A stretch of 17,090 bases of DNA from an uncultured Christensenella sp. Its GTDB lineage: Bacteria > Bacillota > Clostridia > Christensenellales > UBA1242. Made by a program: the position numbers and the translations under genes. Positions 13,501 through 17,090 of this stretch are shown here, piece by piece (within the stretch, counting starts at the first letter, position 1; each line of letters starts with the position of its first letter). Below the pieces are notes generated by a model. That model ran no database searches. It saw only the letters and a program-made list of their open reading frames with translations, and had not been told where the DNA came from. The stretch lies in assembly GCA_948471335.1 (NCBI GenBank), contig CAOKRZ010000013.1, positions 1-17,090 on the forward strand, in the 5' to 3' direction.

Positions 13501-14655
13501 TTACTTTATAATGATAAGCTTCTCACCTTTCAAAGCTTCTTCAACAAGAGCATCGATATCAAGATGAGCCTCTTCTTTTTCAGCCTTTTCAATCGTTGGT
13601 TTTATAACAGGATTTTTTGGAAGGAACACCGTGCAACAATCTTCATAAGGAAGAATTGAAGTTTCGTAGGTATCAATCGCCCTCGCCACATCCATAATCT
13701 CTTCTTTGTCCATTGCAATGCATGGGCGAAAAACTGGAAGAACATCCACAATACTGCCTGTCACTGTCATACTTTGCATAGTTTGACTCGCCACTTGCCC
13801 AAGGCTTTCCCCTGTGACAATTGCGCCAAGTTCGTTTTTCTGACAGAGCTTTTCAGCAATCCGCATCATAATTCGTCTCATGATCGTGATCATATATTCA
13901 GGTTTGCAGTGAACATGAATTGCTTCTTGAATTTTTGTGAAAGAAATCACATGAAGCTTTATTTGCCCCACATATCCAGAAAGAATCTTCGCAAGCGATA
14001 TCACCTTCTCTTTTGCCCTTTCTGATGTGTAAGGATAACTATGAAAATGAACCGCTTCAAGCGCAAGCCCACGTTTGCCCATAAGATAGCCAGCAACCGG
14101 GCTGTCAATTCCACCCGAAAGCAGAAGAAGCCCTTTTCCAGCACTTTTAAGCGGCAAGCCGCCCTGACATTTTATAGAAAAAGTGTAAATATACGCCCTG
14201 CCATTTACTCTTATATCAACATTAACTTCAACTTCAGGATTATACAGATCAACTTTTGAAGAAGGATATTTTTTAAGAAGCTCTCCGCCAAGCCGAGCGG
14301 CAAAGTCCATAGAGCTTACCGGAAACGATTTATCAGCACGTTTTACAATCACTTTGAAGCTTTTGCCTTCAACAGAAGTTTTCAAAACCTCTCCTGTTAT
14401 CGCTTCAGCGTTTGATTCAACCTCTTCAGCTTTTGAAAAACTGTGAAGCCCAAAAACTCTTTTGAGCTTCGCCACAATCTCTTTCTCGCGTTCATCCTTA
14501 TAATTTGAGATTATATAACGTCCAAAAGTCTTTGAAAACTTAAAATCCTCGCCAGCAAGCATCTCTTTTATATTGTTTATAAGCCCCATTTCAAAGACAT
14601 TTCTATTGTTGCCCTTAAGATAAAGCTCTCCAAATCTCAACAACAAAACTTTCAT
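13501..14655 (-). CDS. thiI: tRNA 4-thiouridine synthetase ThiI, without rhodanese domain
   Basis: 384 residues. It activates uridine 8 of tRNAs with ATP and inserts sulfur to form s4U; in some bacteria it also serves thiazole synthesis. Layout: N-terminal ferredoxin-like domain, THUMP domain (about 55-165), then the PP-loop ATPase with LLLLSGGIDSPVAGYLMGKRG (split: SGGIDSP at 180-186). The protein stops after the AANH domain; the C-terminal rhodanese domain of E. coli ThiI is absent, as in Bacillus. The ATG at 14655 is preferred over an upstream TTG because it overlaps the upstream stop as ATGA and has GGGAG at normal distance. Its neighbour supplies the sulfur. Confidence 0.95.
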   Translation of the reverse strand: MKVLLLRFGELYLKGNNRNVFEMGLINNIKEMLAGEDFKFSKTFGRYIISNYKDEREKEIVAKLKRVFGLHSFSKAEEVESNAEAITGEVLKTSVEGKSFKVIVKRADKSFPVSSMDFAARLGGELLKKYPSSKVDLYNPEVEVNVDIRVNGRAYIYTFSIKCQGGLPLKSAGKGLLLLSGGIDSPVAGYLMGKRGLALEAVHFHSYPYTSERAKEKVISLAKILSGYVGQIKLHVISFTKIQEAIHVHCKPEYMITIMRRIMMRIAEKLCQKNELGAIVTGESLGQVASQTMQSMTVTGSIVDVLPVFRPCIAMDKEEIMDVARAIDTYETSILPYEDCCTVFLPKNPVIKPTIEKAEKEEAHLDIDALVEEALKGEKLIIIK

Positions 14656-15761
14656 TTCACTTTCTCCCAAACTTCCTTGTATTTTTCTGCAATAATTTCT
14701 GCAGCCATCGCAACCTCTTCTTCGCTTAAATAAGCATTGAAGGAAATCCTTAAAGATGATTTTATCTTATCTTTGTCAAATCCAAGACTTTCCAAAATTC
14801 TATTCCCAGCTTTTTTAGACGAACATGCACTTCCCATGCCAACCACAACATCTTTTTCAAGCGCGCGCATAAGAGTTTCGCCATTCACACCACTAAAACT
14901 CAGCGAAATAATGTAAGGACTTTCAGTTTCAATATAGCTTACGCCCTGAACGCCAGAAAATTTCGATTTAAAAAGTGCGTTAAGCTTTTTTACATGCTCA
15001 AAATTTTTCTTAACATCAATCTTTTCAAAAGCGCAGCACATAGCCATAATTCCGCCCACGTTTTCAGTGCCAGAGCGAAGCCCGTATTCTTGACCGCCAC
15101 CAAAAACTATGCTTTTAAGAGACTGTTTGTTTTTGACATACAAAGCGCCAACGCCTTTAGGGCCATGAAACTTGTGAGCTGAAATTGTATAGAGATCAGC
15201 GCCCAGATCGTCTAAGCCAAACTCAATCTTGCAAAAAGCTTGCACGCCATCGACATGCAAAAGTGCTTTCGGACAGATTTTATCGCGAATTTTTGAAATT
15301 CTTTTGATATCATTCACCGCACCAGTTTCATTACTGACATGAATGACAGAAATAAGCCTCGTTTTTGAATTTAAAGCTTTTTCAAGAGCTTCATAATCTA
15401 TTTGCCCATTCTTTTGCAACGGCACAAACTTGATAATATTGTCATTTTCAAGCTCTTTTGCCAGGTTAAACACACTTGGATGCTCGCCAAGCGAAACAAC
15501 ATGTTCCCAGCCTTTTCTTAAACTTCCACGAAGAGCAAGGTTATTGCTTTCCGTTGCGCCTCCTGTAAAAATTATATCTCCCTTCTTTGCGCCAAGCTTT
15601 GCAAGAAGTTTTTCTCTCGCACTATTAAGTGCTTTTGAAATGTCGACGCCATAAATATAGTTTGTTGAAGGATTGAAAAAGTCTGCGCAAGCATATTTTT
15701 CATATTCGCTTACGCATTCTTTAAACATCTTTGTTGTCGCTGCATTGTCAAGATAGATCAT
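14652..15761 (-). CDS. nifS: Cysteine desulfurase partnered with ThiI
   Basis: 369 residues, class V aminotransferase fold. It takes sulfur from cysteine with PLP and passes it on as a persulfide. PLP lysine Lys197 in SAHKFHGPKG, cofactor Asp171 and Gln174 in HVDGVQAF, active-site Cys313 in GMGSACSSKK, and the substrate Arg in LRISFN. It ends with TGA overlapping the thiI ATG by four bases, so the two are co-translated. This is the arrangement in Bacillus (NifZ-ThiI), where a dedicated desulfurase serves tRNA thiolation. GAGGA precedes the ATG. Only a weak promoter candidate (TTGAGA at 15803-15808, 18 nt, TACTAT) lies between it and pheT, so it may also be co-transcribed with pheT. Confidence 0.95.
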   Translation of the reverse strand: MIYLDNAATTKMFKECVSEYEKYACADFFNPSTNYIYGVDISKALNSAREKLLAKLGAKKGDIIFTGGATESNNLALRGSLRKGWEHVVSLGEHPSVFNLAKELENDNIIKFVPLQKNGQIDYEALEKALNSKTRLISVIHVSNETGAVNDIKRISKIRDKICPKALLHVDGVQAFCKIEFGLDDLGADLYTISAHKFHGPKGVGALYVKNKQSLKSIVFGGGQEYGLRSGTENVGGIMAMCCAFEKIDVKKNFEHVKKLNALFKSKFSGVQGVSYIETESPYIISLSFSGVNGETLMRALEKDVVVGMGSACSSKKAGNRILESLGFDKDKIKSSLRISFNAYLSEEEVAMAAEIIAEKYKEVWEKVK

Positions 15762-15818
15762 TCGTCCTCACACCACATATAGTATTATGCAAAAGAGATA
15801 ACTCTCAATATATTGTTT

Positions 15819-17090
15819 TTATCTTAAAGTTGCTCCAAACCTGAAAGTAAGAGATTTGAGAACTTTGTTGATACATTTTGAAACTTCTTCATCAGTCAAA
15901 GTTTTCGTTTCATCAGAAAGTTTTATGTTAAACGCCATGCTTTTCTTATCTTTTCCAAGGGTTTCACTTCTGTAAATATCGAAAAGCTTTACCCCGAACA
16001 AAAGTTTTCCACAAGCAGACTTGATTGCATCAAGAAGCTCACCTGTTGTTATCTTCTCATCAACAACAACCGCAAGGTCTCTTTCCACAACTGGATACTT
16101 TGGCACAGGTTTTACAACATATCTCTTTTCTTTAACCTCTGAAAGAATGCCAGTGTTAAGTTCTCCATAAACTGTTTTTGCAGAAATATCAAAGTTCTTC
16201 GCCACAGTTGGATGAACTTGACCAAAATGCCCAACAACCACATCTTCACAAATAATATCAGCAGAAATTCCAGGATGCAAATAGCTTTGAGTTGATGACA
16301 CAAGTTTAAATTCAGCACCTGCAAGCAACATTAAGTTTTCAACAACACCCTTCAAATGGAAGAAATCAAAGCCAGCTTCACAAACCGCAAAAGAAATGAA
16401 GTTGTCCTCTTTTGGAAGCTCTGTCACAGGCACAGCTTTTGGAACATAAGTCCTTCCGCATTCGAATATTCGGGCTTCTTTATTTCCAACGCTTGCGTTA
16501 TATGAAAGACAATTGAAAATCGAATATGCCATCGCTGTTCTAAGGCAAGAGATCTCTTCGCTTATAGGATTTAAAATCTTAACCATCTTTGTGCGCTCAT
16601 CGTTTATAAGCAACTTATCACAAATATTTGAAGGACAAAGTGAATAATTCACAGTTTCATAGAAGCCATAGTCAACAAGCGCATTTCTCATCTTGCGCTC
16701 AAGCGCCATGCGAGGATGATTTTGTCCTTCGCTGACAGAAGCACCTTCAAACAAAGCTCTTTCAATCTTGTCATACGCATCATAACCATAGATTCTTATA
16801 ACCTCTTCAGCAAGATCGTTGTTGTTTGATATATCTTCTCTGTATGGTGGCACTATGCATTCAATTCTATCACCCACAATCTTTGTTTCAATTCCAAGAT
16901 TGTTTAAGATGTTTTTGATAATATCAGGCTTGATTTCAATGCCAAGAATTTTGTTGATTGCTGAAACTGATCCAGTGACTTGTCTTGACTCGTTCTTCTC
17001 GCTTGCAATATCAATAATTCACCTTGCAAACTTGCAGCAGTTAAGTTTTGAAACAAGATGAAGCGCGCGCATAAGACCAAGTTCAGCATT
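15819..17090 (-). CDS. pheT: Phenylalanyl-tRNA synthetase beta subunit, C-terminal part, with in-frame TGA
   Basis: The frame runs off the right edge; the N-terminal tRNA-binding domain and much of B3/B4 lie outside. Visible are the end of the B3/B4 region (LGLMRALHLVSKL), the B5 domain ending in PPYREDISNNNDLAEEVIRIYGYD (PYREDI, then EEVIRIYGYD), the B6-B7 core, and the FDX-ACB anticodon-binding domain from PKYPVVERDLAVVVDE to the C-terminus. Together with PheS it charges tRNA-Phe as a heterotetramer. A TGA interrupts the frame at 17019-17021, between CCKFAR and IIDIASEK, where Gly or another sense residue is expected; both flanks stay in frame. An initiation at GTG 16877 would give a fragment lacking most of B5, unlikely to be functional. 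Confidence 0.9.

Noticed and set aside
8157..17021. Alternative genetic code (TAG or TGA as sense)
   Set aside because: TAG ends the exporter, PadR-type, serS and argR genes, and TGA ends nifS in a classic ATGA overlap with thiI; the other long genes contain no internal stops.

Overview
The window looks like a chromosomal stretch from an uncultured, low-GC, endospore-forming member of the Bacillota (Clostridia-like). The evidence is AT-rich DNA with sigma-A-type promoters and strong Shine-Dalgarno sites, a SpoIVB sporulation protease next to recN and argR (a Firmicutes gene neighbourhood), and a rhodanese-less ThiI paired with its own cysteine desulfurase. The standard genetic code is in use: TAA, TAG and TGA all end recognisable genes here.

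Left part (1-5108). A partial, unrecognised gene is followed by a small-multidrug-export-type membrane protein and, convergent to it, an unusual PadR-type regulator tethered to the membrane by four C-terminal helices. Divergent from padR is a YgjP/M48-like metallopeptidase gene that may be leaderless. A gene-poor stretch (3894-4148) holds a 15-bp perfect inverted repeat beside a 27-codon ORF that resembles the start of a ribbon-helix-helix protein. Then comes a protein resembling a degenerate OAS/CD-NTase-type nucleotidyltransferase, in an operon downstream of serS.

Middle (5120-9716). A divergent promoter region separates serS from a Xer-type tyrosine recombinase that also appears leaderless. 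Downstream, bounded by terminators, lies the most interesting unit: a near-consensus promoter, a 17-codon leader peptide containing Met-Met-Met-Pro-Met, mutually exclusive RNA hairpins ending in an intrinsic terminator, a 29-codon ORF overlapping the next start by ATGA, and a divergent methionyl-tRNA synthetase. Read together this is a candidate ribosome-mediated attenuator that senses charged tRNA-Met and controls a second, possibly inhibitor-resistant, MetRS. The MetRS frame carries an in-frame TAG at codon 10, exactly at a methionine-pocket position, so it is either recently inactivated, recoded, or affected by a sequence error.

Right part (9755-17090), all on the minus strand: pheT (C-terminal part, with an in-frame TGA), a cysteine desulfurase overlapping thiI (tRNA 4-thiouridine synthesis), two tandem terminators, then argR with candidate ARG boxes at its promoter, recN, a terminator, and spoIVB. 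The usual downstream neighbour spo0A is absent; the MetRS unit faces spoIVB instead.
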